NCBI RefSeq assembly: GCF_040833985.1
Contig: NZ_CP162139.1
Span: 2,004,001 to 2,068,000, forward strand
From: Leptospira sp. WS4.C2
GTDB lineage: Bacteria; Spirochaetota; Leptospiria; Leptospirales; Leptospiraceae
DNA: 64,000 nucleotides
Direction of reading: 5' to 3'
Shown here: positions 54,660-63,950 of the stretch, piece after piece
How positions within the stretch are numbered: the first letter of the stretch is position 1
How the letters are laid out: each line of letters starts with the position of its first letter
Program-made: the position numbers and the translations under genes
Notes under the pieces: model-generated
Databases searched by the model: none
The model's input: the letters and a program-made list of their open reading frames with translations, nothing else
Told to the model about the DNA's origin: nothing

Positions 54660-55193
54660 CTAATTGCCGTTTTTCTCGGCTACAGCATTGATGGCGCGAG
54701 CCAATGATGCCATGATTTGATTGATTCCAGAAGCAATTTGTGTTGCAGGAGCATTGATCCCACGAGCAATTTGCGCAAGAAGTTCTTGTTTGGACGGAAG
54801 TCCAGCAATCGCCTCTACTCCAGACTTACCCAAAACTTCCCCGTCCATATAGCCGGTTCTAATTTCGAGTTCCTTCTTATCTTTTGCAAAGTCCTTACAA
54901 ACTTTTGCTACTGCTGGAAGTGCATCCAGAGAGAAAATAGCTGCAAGAGGGCCTTTGTAAATATCTCCAAAGTCAATGGAGTTATTTTTATGTTCAGAAG
55001 ACTCTTTTAAAGCACGGAGAAAAAGGTTATTTTTAATTACCTTCATTTCCGATCCTTCTTTGCGAAGTTTCGCACGAAGGTTAGACATATCTTCAACAGT
55101 TAAACCGCTGTAAGATGCTAAAATAAAATTTGGTCGTTTTTCTAAACGACCTTTAAGTTCCGCTACTGCTTCAATTTTAGATGAATTTGCCAT
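54660..55193 (-). CDS. rplJ: Ribosomal protein L10
   Basis: The 177-residue stalk base protein has [35 protein letters not shown] and YKGPLAAIF, typical of L10, with a C-terminal helix (about 150-175) for binding L7/L12 dimers. Confidence 0.96.
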   Translation of the reverse strand: MANSSKIEAVAELKGRLEKRPNFILASYSGLTVEDMSNLRAKLRKEGSEMKVIKNNLFLRALKESSEHKNNSIDFGDIYKGPLAAIFSLDALPAVAKVCKDFAKDKKELEIRTGYMDGEVLGKSGVEAIAGLPSKQELLAQIARGINAPATQIASGINQIMASLARAINAVAEKNGN

Positions 55194-55205
55194 TGTTCTT
55201 ACTCG

Positions 55206-55898
55206 TTATATGTTCGCGTTTACTAGTTCTTTCACATCGACTTTCACACCGATTCCCATAGTTGCCGCAACCGAAAAAGACTTTAGGTAATCACCCTTCG
55301 CATCAGAAGGTTTGTCTTTCATAAGTGCTGCCACTACTGCATTGATGTTATCAGAAAGTTTGTCATCAGAGAAGGAACATTTCCCAACACCTAAGTGAAC
55401 CACTCCCCCTTTGTCAGGGCGGTATTCAATACGGCCGGCTTTCAGTTCTTTGACTGCTTTAGTCACATCAGTAGTGACCGTTCCTGCTTTTGGTTTTGGC
55501 ATAAGGCCCTTACGACCAAGAACAGGACCCAATTTACCTACTTCCTTCATCATATCAGGGGTAGCAACGCAGGCGTCAAAATCAGTCCAACCACCGGCAA
55601 CCTTTTCAATGAGATCCATATCTCCTACAAAATCAGCACCAGCTTCCTTTGCTTCGTTTTGTTTGTCTCCTTTGCAGAAAACCAAAACTTTGATTGTTTT
55701 TCCAGTTCCGTGTGGAAGAGAGATTGTCCCTCTAACGTTTTGGAGAGATTTATAATTGATTTTAGTCGAAATCTCTAATGTTCCGTCAAATTTGGAAAAA
55801 CTAGTAGCTTTTGCCAAACCGACTGCATCGCCAAGGGTATAAGCCTTAGTGCGATCGACTTTCTCTTTGAGTTGGATATACTTTTTGCCGCGTTTCAT
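55206..55898 (-). CDS. rplA: Ribosomal protein L1
   Basis: The 230-residue protein has VRGTISLPHGTGKTIKVLVFC, LGRKGLMPKPKAGTVTTDV and EYRPDKGGVVHLGVGK, the L1 pattern. L1 usually represses the L11 operon by binding its leader; no clear copy of its rRNA target was found between nusG and rplK. Confidence 0.98.
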   Translation of the reverse strand: MKRGKKYIQLKEKVDRTKAYTLGDAVGLAKATSFSKFDGTLEISTKINYKSLQNVRGTISLPHGTGKTIKVLVFCKGDKQNEAKEAGADFVGDMDLIEKVAGGWTDFDACVATPDMMKEVGKLGPVLGRKGLMPKPKAGTVTTDVTKAVKELKAGRIEYRPDKGGVVHLGVGKCSFSDDKLSDNINAVVAALMKDKPSDAKGDYLKSFSVAATMGIGVKVDVKELVNANI

Positions 55899-55922
55899 GA
55901 CTTCAGTTCCCGTTTCCTATGA

Positions 55923-56348
55923 TTACTCGACGTTTACACCCATGGAACGACAAGTTCCAGCAATAATGTTGATTGCTGCATCCATATCGTTCGCATTGAG
56001 ATCTTCCATCTTTGTTTTTGCAATTTCTTCTAGTTGAGCTCGTTTGATTGTTCCCACTTTAACAGTGTGCGGAGTGGCAGATCCACCCTGAAGTCCAAGC
56101 GCCTTCATCACAAGAAGAGCCGCTGGAGGAGATTTAGTTACGAATGTAAAACTTCTGTCGGAATAAACAGTGATCACTACTGGAAGTTTGAGTCCCATTT
56201 GTGTTTTGGATCTTTCGTTGAACTGTTTACAGAACTCCATAATATTGAGTCCGGCTTGTCCAAGAGCGGGACCTACTGGAGGAGCCGGGTTTGCTTTCCC
56301 TGCTTCCACTTGGAGTTTAATTTGTTTTACTACTTTCTTTGCAGCCAT
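55923..56348 (-). CDS. rplK: Ribosomal protein L11
   Basis: The 141-residue protein begins with [37 protein letters not shown] and has [15 protein letters not shown], as in L11, which binds the GTPase-associated centre together with L10 and L7/L12. Confidence 0.98.
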   Translation of the reverse strand: MAAKKVVKQIKLQVEAGKANPAPPVGPALGQAGLNIMEFCKQFNERSKTQMGLKLPVVITVYSDRSFTFVTKSPPAALLVMKALGLQGGSATPHTVKVGTIKRAQLEEIAKTKMEDLNANDMDAAINIIAGTCRSMGVNVE

Positions 56349-56385
56349 CTCGTTATAGTTCCTTACTCAAATCAATCTATCAGTT

Positions 56386-56940
56386 TTATTGTTCCGATTT
56401 TACTTGGAGGTAATCCAACTCTACTGGAGTGGATCTTCCGAAAATTTCAACACGAACGCGGAGCCTTCCCTTATCAGGGAAAATTTCATCCACAAGTCCT
56501 GTGAAATTAGCAAACGGACCATCTATAATTTTCAATGTTTCTCCCACTTTGAATAGGAAACGTGGTCTCGAAACTTCTTCCGATTCCACACTTCCCACAT
56601 CGCTGAAGAGGTTTTTAATCTCATCCAAGGATAGTGGCTCCGGACCTTTTCCTTTTCCGCCTACAAATGTAGAAACAGAAGGTAAGTTCTGGATTTTAAA
56701 TCGAAGGTCATCGGTCATATTCATCTCAACGAGAACATAACCCGGCATGAGTTTTTTCTTAGTAACCTTCTTCTTGCCGTTTTTCATTTCGGCAACTTCC
56801 ATTGAAGGAATTTTTACCGCAAAAATTTGGTCTTCCAGCTTTTGTTGTTGGACCATCTTCTCAATGTTTGTTTTCACCTTATTCTCGTGACCGGAATAAG
56901 TCTGAAGCACATACCATTTTTTATCTAAAGAATCGCCCAC
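56386..56940 (-). CDS. nusG: Transcription termination/antitermination factor NusG
   Basis: The 184-residue factor has the NGN domain beginning KKWYVLQTYSGHENKVKTNIE and including KKLMPGYVLVEM, and a C-terminal KOW domain with DGPFANFTGLVDEI. I chose GTG 56938-56940, behind AGGTAGG and eight bases after the secE stop; this gives the normal family length. Longer starts run into secE. It links RNA polymerase to Rho or the ribosome. Confidence 0.93.
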   Translation of the reverse strand: MGDSLDKKWYVLQTYSGHENKVKTNIEKMVQQQKLEDQIFAVKIPSMEVAEMKNGKKKVTKKKLMPGYVLVEMNMTDDLRFKIQNLPSVSTFVGGKGKGPEPLSLDEIKNLFSDVGSVESEEVSRPRFLFKVGETLKIIDGPFANFTGLVDEIFPDKGRLRVRVEIFGRSTPVELDYLQVKSEQ

Positions 56941-56948
56941 GTCCCTAC

Positions 56949-57137
56949 CTATGTTCCCAATGCCCAGAACCATTTTAGCAGTTTCAGAAAAACAAAATCC
57001 GAAGCTGATAAAAATAGGGAAAAAATAAATACTGTAACTAGGACGACAACGGTAGAACTCACTACCTCTTGGCGCGTAGGCCAATGCACTTTTTCAAGTT
57101 CTGCTTTACATTCCTGAATGAAACTCGTAGCTTTCAT
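56949..57137 (-). CDS. secE: Protein translocase subunit SecE
   Basis: The 62-residue protein has the amphipathic [22 protein letters not shown], a SecE signature, then one membrane helix (about 27-58). It clamps SecY. AAGGATCA precedes ATG 57135-57137. It lies between tRNA-Trp and nusG, the common arrangement. Confidence 0.96.
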   Translation of the reverse strand: MKATSFIQECKAELEKVHWPTRQEVVSSTVVVLVTVFIFSLFLSASDFVFLKLLKWFWALGT

Positions 57138-57180
57138 TGATCCTTGTCCTGTTCTCTAATTCTATATATTCTGCAGTATC

Positions 57181-57254
<74 letters not shown>

Positions 57255-57259
57255 AAACA

Positions 57260-57332
<73 letters not shown>

Positions 57333-57379
57333 GACGTTTCCCACCCAAGCGCGGGTTTCCAAGCAAGGCTAGGTTTTTT

Positions 57380-57409
57380 ACACTATTTTAAATGAGGCTC
57401 TTTGGTCAA
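57380..57409 (-). promoter_or_regulatory. Probable promoter of tRNA-Thr-Trp-secE-nusG-rpl-rpo
   Basis: On the minus strand TTGACC (57404-57409) is followed after 18 bases by TAGTGT (57380-57385), about 48 bases before tRNA-Thr. The -35 is identical to that before tRNA-Lys; the -10 is weak. Confidence 0.4.
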
Positions 57410-57544
57410 TGGAAAATGAGTTTATTTCATAGAAATGATGAAAAAACAAGAAAAACCATGAATTTCCCTTGAGATTTTAGTTGTGGATTTCCCCGTTCGA
57501 TAATAGAACCATGTGGGAACAGTCCCCACTTTAAGGAATGATTC

Positions 57545-58237
57545 GTGGCGAAACCATTTTTAGAATTAGAAACACAAATCCCCGATTTGGTAAAGGCAAA
57601 ATCCAAAATCATCGTCCGTTCTTCTCGGATGAATCGCCAACTGGAACAGTATGTCCTCGGACTCATCACCAATATTCTTGCCGAAGTGAACCAAACCCAC
57701 TTTGTGGAGATGCTGTATACCATCGCCAAGGAACTCACCATCAACGGAATTAAAGCCAACCAAAAACGAGTTTTCTTTGAAGATGAGGGTCTTGACATCA
57801 CGGACGAAAATGACTACTTCCAAGGAATCAAAGACTACTCAAAAAAGTTTTCCGAAAAAATGGCGGATGAATACGGCAAACGATGTCTCGCTCGCGGTGT
57901 CTATGTTCAAATCAAATTCCACTATTGTTTAGATGGACTTCTTGTAGAAGTCACAAACAACACCCCCGTAATCAAAACAGAAGAAGCGCGGATGCGGGAA
58001 AAAATGAAAAAGTCCATGAATTACAACGACATCGCCGAGTTCTATATGGACAATATGGATAACACAGAAGGGGCTGGCCTTGGAATTGCCCTCATTATGA
58101 TCCTATTAAAAAATGAAGGGGTTGACCCTAACCTATTCCGCATCATCACACATGCTGATAGAACGGTAGCTCGAGTAGAAATTCCATTTAACGACAATTA
58201 TGTGTCGTTTCGCAGTGCGGAATTGGCAGAAATCTAA
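57545..58237 (+). CDS. Stand-alone histidine-kinase-like ATPase
   Basis: The 230-residue protein has a GHKL-type ATP-binding fold: N-box ELTINGIKAN at 63-72, TNNTP in the adenine-loop position (137-141), and the glycine-rich lid NTEGAGLGIALI at 173-184. There is no histidine phosphotransfer domain and no sensor. It may be an anti-sigma-type kinase or a nucleotide-controlled regulator. It starts at GTG 57545 behind AAGGAA; a small hairpin (GTGGG/CCCAC, 57513-57529) lies just upstream. It is transcribed away from the tRNA-Thr gene. Confidence 0.75.
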   Translation: MAKPFLELETQIPDLVKAKSKIIVRSSRMNRQLEQYVLGLITNILAEVNQTHFVEMLYTIAKELTINGIKANQKRVFFEDEGLDITDENDYFQGIKDYSKKFSEKMADEYGKRCLARGVYVQIKFHYCLDGLLVEVTNNTPVIKTEEARMREKMKKSMNYNDIAEFYMDNMDNTEGAGLGIALIMILLKNEGVDPNLFRIITHADRTVARVEIPFNDNYVSFRSAELAEI

Positions 58238-58295
58238 GTAAATCAACCTTCTATTTGGATAGACCTCATGTTCGCCATTTTCGAAACTGGCGGAC

Positions 58296-59063
58296 ATGGA
58301 ATTAAAAGGTGCAAACATTCTCGTCACCGGATCTGCCGGTGGACTCGGAAAGGCAATGGCCTACCGCTTAGGTAAGGCTGGAGCCAATATCATTCTCTCT
58401 GACATTCAAAAAGACAAATTGGACGAAACCGTCGCCCTCTTCCAAAAAGAGGGGATCAAAACGACAGGCATTGTTGCCAATGTTGCCAAAGAAGAAGACA
58501 GCATTCGTCTTATGGACGAAGCAGCCGCTTTCCAAGGAAGTCTCGATGTGGCCATTTTGAATGCGGGAATTTTACGAGACGGCCTACTCATTCGTGTGGA
58601 CAAAGAAACCGGAAAAGTGAAAGGAAAGATGGGAATCGACCAATGGCAATCGGTCATCGATGTCAATTTGACAGGTGTGTTTTTGACCGCTAGAGAAGCT
58701 GCGGCGAAGATGGTAGAACAAAAGAAAGGTGTGATCATCCCGATAGCTTCGATCGCTATGCATGGAAACTCAGGCCAAACCAATTACAGTGCTGCCAAAG
58801 CAGGGGTTGCTGCCATGACAGTAACTTGGTCCAAGGAACTTGCCAAATTTGGAATCCGAGTGGCAGGAATTGCTCCCGGATTTATAGGAACAGAAATGGT
58901 TCTAAAAGATATGAACCCAGAAGCATTAGAGAAATGGAAGTCCATTATACCTGTGGGAAGACTTGGAGAACCAGATGAAATTGCATCCGCTGCTGAGTTT
59001 ATCATCTCCAATGATTTAGTGACTGGTGTTGTTTTAGAAATTTCTGGTGGAGTTCGAATCTAA
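58296..59063 (+). CDS. Short-chain dehydrogenase, FabG-like
   Basis: The 255-residue reductase has the NAD(P) loop TGSAGGLG at 11-18, NAG at 89-91, and the catalytic Ser152, Tyr164 and Lys168 in NYSAAKAG. It ends [12 protein letters not shown], as in classical SDRs. An insertion ([14 protein letters not shown], about 102-115) as seen in some 3-hydroxyacyl-CoA dehydrogenases makes the substrate uncertain: 3-oxoacyl-ACP or a related ketone. It stands alone, followed by a weak terminator. Confidence 0.85.
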   Translation: MELKGANILVTGSAGGLGKAMAYRLGKAGANIILSDIQKDKLDETVALFQKEGIKTTGIVANVAKEEDSIRLMDEAAAFQGSLDVAILNAGILRDGLLIRVDKETGKVKGKMGIDQWQSVIDVNLTGVFLTAREAAAKMVEQKKGVIIPIASIAMHGNSGQTNYSAAKAGVAAMTVTWSKELAKFGIRVAGIAPGFIGTEMVLKDMNPEALEKWKSIIPVGRLGEPDEIASAAEFIISNDLVTGVVLEISGGVRI

Positions 59064-59080
59064 CTTTGATTAACGATCGT

Positions 59081-59115
59081 CCTCGGTTCGCACTGAGGGC
59101 TTTCTCGTTTTATTT
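59081..59115 (+). terminator. Possible terminator after the FabG-like gene
   Basis: CCTCGG and CTGAGG form a six-pair stem with one wobble around TTCGCA (59081-59098), followed by GCTTTCTCGTTTTATTT. The T run is interrupted, so it is a weak candidate. Confidence 0.4.
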
Positions 59116-59207
59116 CATTTCATTTGTCATTTTTTTTACAAAGGAAAAAAATTTCGTAGGTAAATTCAGTATACATTCGTCATAAGGATATAACGGAATC
59201 CTTACCG

Positions 59208-59507
59208 ATGAAAATAAAAACAGAACTATCGAAACAACAATTGGAACAAGCCATTAAAGGGATACAAGGTATCGCTCACCCTATTCGTTTATTGATTCTA
59301 TATACCCTAGCAAAAGAAGAAAAAACGGTGGGTCAACTTGTAGAATTACTTGGGACTAGCCAATCCGCAGCTTCCCAACACTTAAGTAAGATGAAAAACA
59401 ATGGAATCTTAGAATCGCGTAAGTCCTCAAACCAAGTGTTTTACAGTTTGAAAGACCCGAAGTTTAAAGATTTAATCCAAACAATCGTCAAAGTGTATAA
59501 AAAATAA
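59208..59507 (+). CDS. ArsR-family winged-helix regulator
   Basis: The 99-residue protein is a single ArsR-type winged helix: IAHPIRLLILYTLAKEEKTVGQLVELLGTSQSAASQHLSKMKNNGILESRKSSNQVFYSL. The usual metal-binding ELCVCDL motif in helix 3 is not present and the protein has no cysteine, so it probably senses something other than a soft metal, or works without a ligand. The gap upstream (59064-59207) should hold its promoter and operator, but I found no clear repeat. It converges on hldD with a three-base gap. Confidence 0.85.
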   Translation: MKIKTELSKQQLEQAIKGIQGIAHPIRLLILYTLAKEEKTVGQLVELLGTSQSAASQHLSKMKNNGILESRKSSNQVFYSLKDPKFKDLIQTIVKVYKK

Positions 59508-59510
59508 ACA

Positions 59511-60482
59511 CTAAGTTTTTTCTTCTAACAAAAAACGAACATATTCTGCAACAGAATCCCTGAGGTTAGTATAACCAAAGGGATAGCCAGTTTGGTTTAT
59601 CTTTTCCATCTCTGCACAAGTGTAGTATTGGTATTTTCCTTTTAATGATTCAGGCATTTCAACGTATTCAATATTGACTGCTTTGTTCATCGCTACGAAC
59701 AAAGCGTTCGCAAGTTCATTCCAAGTTTCAGCAACTCCCCTGCCTACATTGTACAACCCGTATTTTCGTTCACTGCAAAGGTAAATGCTGATTTTGCTTG
59801 CATCCTTTACATAGAGAAAATCTCGTTTTTGTTCTCCATCTTTGTATTCGGGTTTATAGGATTTGAATAATTTTAATTTCCCGGTGTCACGAATTTGTTC
59901 GTAACCTTTTAGGACGAGGCTACGCATCTCTCCCTTATGAGCTTCCCCAAACCCGAAGACATTGAAGTATTTGAGTCCAATCAGTTTGTCAGCAATTCCT
60001 GTTTTTTTGGCATAAAGATCGAATAACTGTTTGGAATAACCATACATATTGAGTGGCTTTAAGTTTTCGATCGGAGCCTTATCATCATATCCAAATTCTC
60101 CTTCTCCATAAGTGGCAGCACTTGAGGCATAGAGGAAGGGGATATTTTTAGATACAGCAAACTCCGCAAGTTTCTTCGTATAATGAAAGTTATTGTGCAT
60201 AAGATAGGTAGCATCTTTTTCTGTTGTGGCAGAACAAGCTCCCAAATGGTAAATTTCAGAAATTTCATTTAAGAGGGGACTTTTTGAATCCAACATAGAT
60301 TCAAATTGATCTTTTTCGTAATAATCTTGGAAAAAATTCCGCTGCAAATTTTTCCATTTTTCCGTGGTTCCTAAATGGTCCACGACCAAGATATCGGTAT
60401 TTCCATTATGATTGAGGTCTTCTATGATTTGCGATCCAATAAGGCCCGCTCCACCAGTGACTAAAGTTAGTTTTTTTGCCAT
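59511..60482 (-). CDS. hldD: ADP-L-glycero-D-manno-heptose-6-epimerase
   Basis: The 323-residue extended SDR shows TGGAGLIGSQI at 9-19, YHLGACSATTEKD, ASSAATYGEG, the catalytic pair Tyr147/Lys151, YFNVFGFGEAHKGEMRS, and KPEYKDGEQKRDFLYVKD. It makes the L,D-heptose donor for the LPS core. It is probably expressed from a promoter in the 60483-60540 gap, because a terminator separates it from the upstream ubiD-like gene. Confidence 0.93.
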   Translation of the reverse strand: MAKKLTLVTGGAGLIGSQIIEDLNHNGNTDILVVDHLGTTEKWKNLQRNFFQDYYEKDQFESMLDSKSPLLNEISEIYHLGACSATTEKDATYLMHNNFHYTKKLAEFAVSKNIPFLYASSAATYGEGEFGYDDKAPIENLKPLNMYGYSKQLFDLYAKKTGIADKLIGLKYFNVFGFGEAHKGEMRSLVLKGYEQIRDTGKLKLFKSYKPEYKDGEQKRDFLYVKDASKISIYLCSERKYGLYNVGRGVAETWNELANALFVAMNKAVNIEYVEMPESLKGKYQYYTCAEMEKINQTGYPFGYTNLRDSVAEYVRFLLEEKT

Positions 60483-60540
60483 GTCTTCGTTTTAGTTTTT
60501 ATTATCCAAAGTTTCTTTCTATAAACTTTTTTTTACAAAG

Positions 60541-60574
60541 AAAAAATCTGATCTGGATCCTAAGGGATCAAATC
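60541..60574 (-). terminator. Intrinsic terminator after the UbiD-family gene
   Basis: On the minus strand GATTTGATCC and GGATC-C-AGATC pair over ten positions with a one-base bulge around CTTA, followed by AGATTTTTTC. It separates the UbiD-like gene from hldD. Confidence 0.65.
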
Positions 60575-60582
60575 TGATGAAA

Positions 60583-62355
60583 TCAAATGTGGTCGATCAT
60601 TCGCCCAAATTTCGCATCTACTTGTTTTATGGTTTCGGAAAGAGGAACAAGAACTTCCGGAATCCAAGGTTTCATCCGGCAATCAAACACAATCGGAACT
60701 TCGTAAGAGATATGGTTGTGTTTTGTTTCTGTTCTGGCATAAATATCCGATGCCGGCTCCATCCTTGTAAACATAGTCCAGATAAAATCGGAATCGGTTC
60801 GCACGGCATCTTCAGAATCATCCACAAGGAATACATAATGAAAAGAACTTAAGTTTTCTTGTAACAAAGTTAGAGCCAACTGATCATCTTTTGTATATGG
60901 GGAACCTTTGACGACAAGGACTCCCGGTAAAAACACTTTTGGGTTTTGGAAACGTTTGTCTTTGAAATTTCCGATAAAATCCTTCGGTAAGTTGGGATAC
61001 TTTAACGGAGCATTCGCTTCTGTAATTCCCATCCATAACATCTTACTTCCCTTGTTCACCGTGCCACTGGTATAATCCAAAGTATCTTGGCTGATATGGC
61101 TAAAGATAAAAAAATCAGTTCTTGGATCACATCTTTCTGTAATGACTCGAAAAGTTTCCGAAAAGTTTTTCAGATTCACAGTTTCGTTAGTCACAAGTAA
61201 ACATTTGGTCAGAGACAACTGGCCTTCTCCAAGAATACGAAGTGCTCCCATAAAAGCTTCACGGAAATAACGTTCTTTTACGATAGCTGCCGCAAGGGAA
61301 TGAACCCCTGATTCTTCATAAGCCCATACACCGAGTACCTGTGGCATCACAAGAGGAAACATGGGAGATAATAAGTCTTGTAAAAACTCAGCGATGTAGT
61401 GGTCTTCTTGGGGAGGTCTTCCCACTACAGTCGCAGCCCAAATCGCATCCTTTCTGTGTCGGATATGGGTTAAATCCAGATATGGATAGTCGTGTAACAA
61501 GGAATAGTATCCGTAGTGGTCACCAAAAGGACCTTCTGGTTTTCTTGAATAAGGAGGTATGGTTCCGATGAGAGCAAAGTCCGCATCAGCCACGATGGGG
61601 TATGGTGATACCGCTTTGTCTTTTGTCATCCGAAGTTTTTCTCCCATAAGAAAGGAGGCAAAAACAAGTTCGGGAATTTCTTCGGGAAGAGGAGCAACCG
61701 CAGCAATGGTGAGAGCGGGAGGGCCACCGATGTAGACATGAGCTGGAAGTGCCTGGCCTTTTTTTTCTGCCTCATAATAATGGAATCCTCCTCCTCTATG
61801 GATTTGGATGTGCATGCCTACGGTTTTGTCGCCAAAAAGTTGGACCCGGTACATTCCCAGGTTTCCATTTCCCGATTCGGGATGTTGGGTATAGACAAGT
61901 GGTAAGGTGACAAAGGCTCCTCCGTCTTTGGGCCAAGAAACCACCTGAGGTAAGTCATTTGTAGATAAAACACTACCTGAAAGAACAGGAGCCCTTCTCA
62001 CTTGTTTTAAACCTACTTGGAAAGGCAAAAGTCCAAGCGAACGTTCTTTCCATAGTTTAGATAACCGTGGTGGAAAAATTTCCTTAGCCAGTTTTGCCAA
62101 TCGCTGGATGGTGGCCACGGGTTTTGGCCCAAAGGCAAGATGGATTCTTTTTTCAGATCCATAAAGATTCGTGGCTACGGGAAATTTGGTTCCTTTGACA
62201 TTGGTAAACAAAAGTGCAGGACCTTTTTTGGCGACCACACGCCTTTGGATCTCTGCCAGTTCCAAATAAGGATCCACAGGTTCGGAAACTACATGCAGTT
62301 CCCCTTCCTTTTGCAAAAGTCGGACAAAATCATAGGTGGATCGTAGTGAAACCAT
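60583..62355 (-). CDS. UbiD-family decarboxylase
   Basis: The 590-residue protein belongs to the prenylated-FMN decarboxylases: LRSTYDFVRLLQKEGELHVV at the N-terminus, VATNLYGSEKRI, MHIQIHRGGGFHYYEAEKKG with the cofactor region, and PEGPFGDHYGYYS with the catalytic acid. The length and the C-terminal extension fit the members used for menaquinone (futalosine route) or ubiquinone precursors; I do not assign one. The terminator downstream and the divergent gene upstream make it a single-gene unit. The UbiX partner is not in the window. Confidence 0.85.
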   Translation of the reverse strand: MVSLRSTYDFVRLLQKEGELHVVSEPVDPYLELAEIQRRVVAKKGPALLFTNVKGTKFPVATNLYGSEKRIHLAFGPKPVATIQRLAKLAKEIFPPRLSKLWKERSLGLLPFQVGLKQVRRAPVLSGSVLSTNDLPQVVSWPKDGGAFVTLPLVYTQHPESGNGNLGMYRVQLFGDKTVGMHIQIHRGGGFHYYEAEKKGQALPAHVYIGGPPALTIAAVAPLPEEIPELVFASFLMGEKLRMTKDKAVSPYPIVADADFALIGTIPPYSRKPEGPFGDHYGYYSLLHDYPYLDLTHIRHRKDAIWAATVVGRPPQEDHYIAEFLQDLLSPMFPLVMPQVLGVWAYEESGVHSLAAAIVKERYFREAFMGALRILGEGQLSLTKCLLVTNETVNLKNFSETFRVITERCDPRTDFFIFSHISQDTLDYTSGTVNKGSKMLWMGITEANAPLKYPNLPKDFIGNFKDKRFQNPKVFLPGVLVVKGSPYTKDDQLALTLLQENLSSFHYVFLVDDSEDAVRTDSDFIWTMFTRMEPASDIYARTETKHNHISYEVPIVFDCRMKPWIPEVLVPLSETIKQVDAKFGRMIDHI

Positions 62356-62408
62356 AAAAAGGAATAGACGGCTCCTTGTTTTCTTAGACGCTATAGGGCA
62401 TAAAATCT

Positions 62409-63950
62409 ATGTCCCAAGAACCAAATACCACACAACCAATCATTACCGATATCAAAAGAATTGCAGTCTGCGGAGGATCTTTAGGGAGAGAAAGGCGCTC
62501 CTATGTCCGAGGCCAAGTGGTGGATGTGGGGATTACTGATCTCATGAAGGCTGAAGGCCTTTGGGATTTAGTGACAGGACTTTTTATTGGGGAAGAAACA
62601 AAAATCACTCCTTTTTTAGATTTTTCGTTGGCACCGGTAAGAAAACCCGTATTGAAATTGGAAGTGTATGACGCTGGTGGAAATAAAATCTATACTTCTG
62701 GAAAAATCAAAGCCGATGAGGATGGATTTTTTTCCTGTGAAATCAGAGACAAACTGCCGGTTGGGTCTCATGACTTCCAAGTGATCCTAGAAGGCTTGGA
62801 TAGTTTTCGCCAATACTCCAAAGACTTAGCCCATTTGAATACAACAGAAGATTCAATTTTAGGAAAAACAACTATTGTTGGAAAAGGAAAACTGAGAATC
62901 CTTGCCGAAGACTACAAAGGAATGGTGGTCACTTCTGACATTGACCAAACCTATTTGGCTACAGACATCCATTCCGGAAAGGGAAAGTTTACCGCAGTCT
63001 TTGAAACACCTAACCAGAAACAGGCGCTCCCAGGAATGCCTGAGCTCTACCGAGAGCTCAGAACTTCTCTTTCCAATGCGCCGCTTGCTTTTATCTCGGC
63101 AAGCCCCCACTTCTTTCGCCGGACTATGCTTGCGACGATTGCCAAAGACAATATCCAAATCGAATCCTTACATCTAAAATACCTAGAAGGTACGATCAAA
63201 GGTGTTTTTGATAAAGTTCTTGGAACTATTTTTAATCCAATCGAATTTTTACAGAATGGATTCAAACCGGCTTGGTCGAGAACAAAAAAATTCCTAGGAG
63301 CCTCCTACCAAAGTCTCTTTGATCAAATGTCCTATAAACTTTCAATCCTACTTTATGACAGAGTGTATCTGCCAACAGAATCCAAAGAAATTCTTCTGGG
63401 TGACAATACAGAATCGGATTATATGATCTTTACTCTCTACCAAATTATCTGTATGGGAAAACTCACCGGAGATGAATTAGAAGAGTATCTTTACAAACTG
63501 AACTTTCTTGGTCGGGATGCAATTACAAGGGATGCTTCTAAAAAAATCCGACTCCTTTCCGAAGAAATTCATAGAATTCATGGAACCACGAATCCCGTTT
63601 CTTTAAGTATCATCAATAGAACTGGCCACGGGCCAAGTGAATTGGAGATGCGAGAAAAAGTTAAAGATGCGTTACCGGCTGGGATGTATGATTCCCTATT
63701 TGCAACCAAACAGGCATTTTATGGAACGGAGGGTGCGATGGGTATGGCTTTGCTTTTAGAAGCGGAAGGATATTTTACAATCGAACAGACTTTAGCGGTT
63801 GTAGCGGGAATGATTGGGAAGGTGCTTGAAGGGAAATTGGTAGATGAAGGTTTTTTATTAAAACTAATTGAAGAATTAACTCTACCAAAATCGGCAGAGG
63901 TTGGAAGACAAAAATTAAAGGACGGCCTTGCCACCGCCTTTGGGTCGTAA
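62409..63950 (+). CDS. App1/DUF2183-like phosphatase-domain protein
   Basis: The 513-residue protein has an Ig-like or beta-rich N-terminal part (about 15-160), then the catalytic DxDxT motif of HAD-like phosphatidate phosphatases in TSDIDQTYLATD (Asp177, Asp179, Thr181), with LAFISASPHFFRRTM and DRVYLPTESKEILLGDNTESD as further App1-type blocks. The last 110 residues form an unassigned helical extension. It may act on phosphatidate or related lipids. No signal peptide is seen. It starts 53 bases from the divergent UbiD-like gene. Confidence 0.8.
   Translation: MSQEPNTTQPIITDIKRIAVCGGSLGRERRSYVRGQVVDVGITDLMKAEGLWDLVTGLFIGEETKITPFLDFSLAPVRKPVLKLEVYDAGGNKIYTSGKIKADEDGFFSCEIRDKLPVGSHDFQVILEGLDSFRQYSKDLAHLNTTEDSILGKTTIVGKGKLRILAEDYKGMVVTSDIDQTYLATDIHSGKGKFTAVFETPNQKQALPGMPELYRELRTSLSNAPLAFISASPHFFRRTMLATIAKDNIQIESLHLKYLEGTIKGVFDKVLGTIFNPIEFLQNGFKPAWSRTKKFLGASYQSLFDQMSYKLSILLYDRVYLPTESKEILLGDNTESDYMIFTLYQIICMGKLTGDELEEYLYKLNFLGRDAITRDASKKIRLLSEEIHRIHGTTNPVSLSIINRTGHGPSELEMREKVKDALPAGMYDSLFATKQAFYGTEGAMGMALLLEAEGYFTIEQTLAVVAGMIGKVLEGKLVDEGFLLKLIEELTLPKSAEVGRQKLKDGLATAFGS

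Noticed and set aside
56386..57084. Longer NusG with 48 extra N-terminal residues
   Set aside because: The extension is secE sequence read in another frame. GTG 56938-56940 gives the normal NusG length.
60508..60535. AAAGTTT/AAACTTT inverted repeat followed by T on the plus strand
   Set aside because: No plus-strand gene ends near it and the stem is purely weak pairs; probably chance in an AT-rich promoter region.
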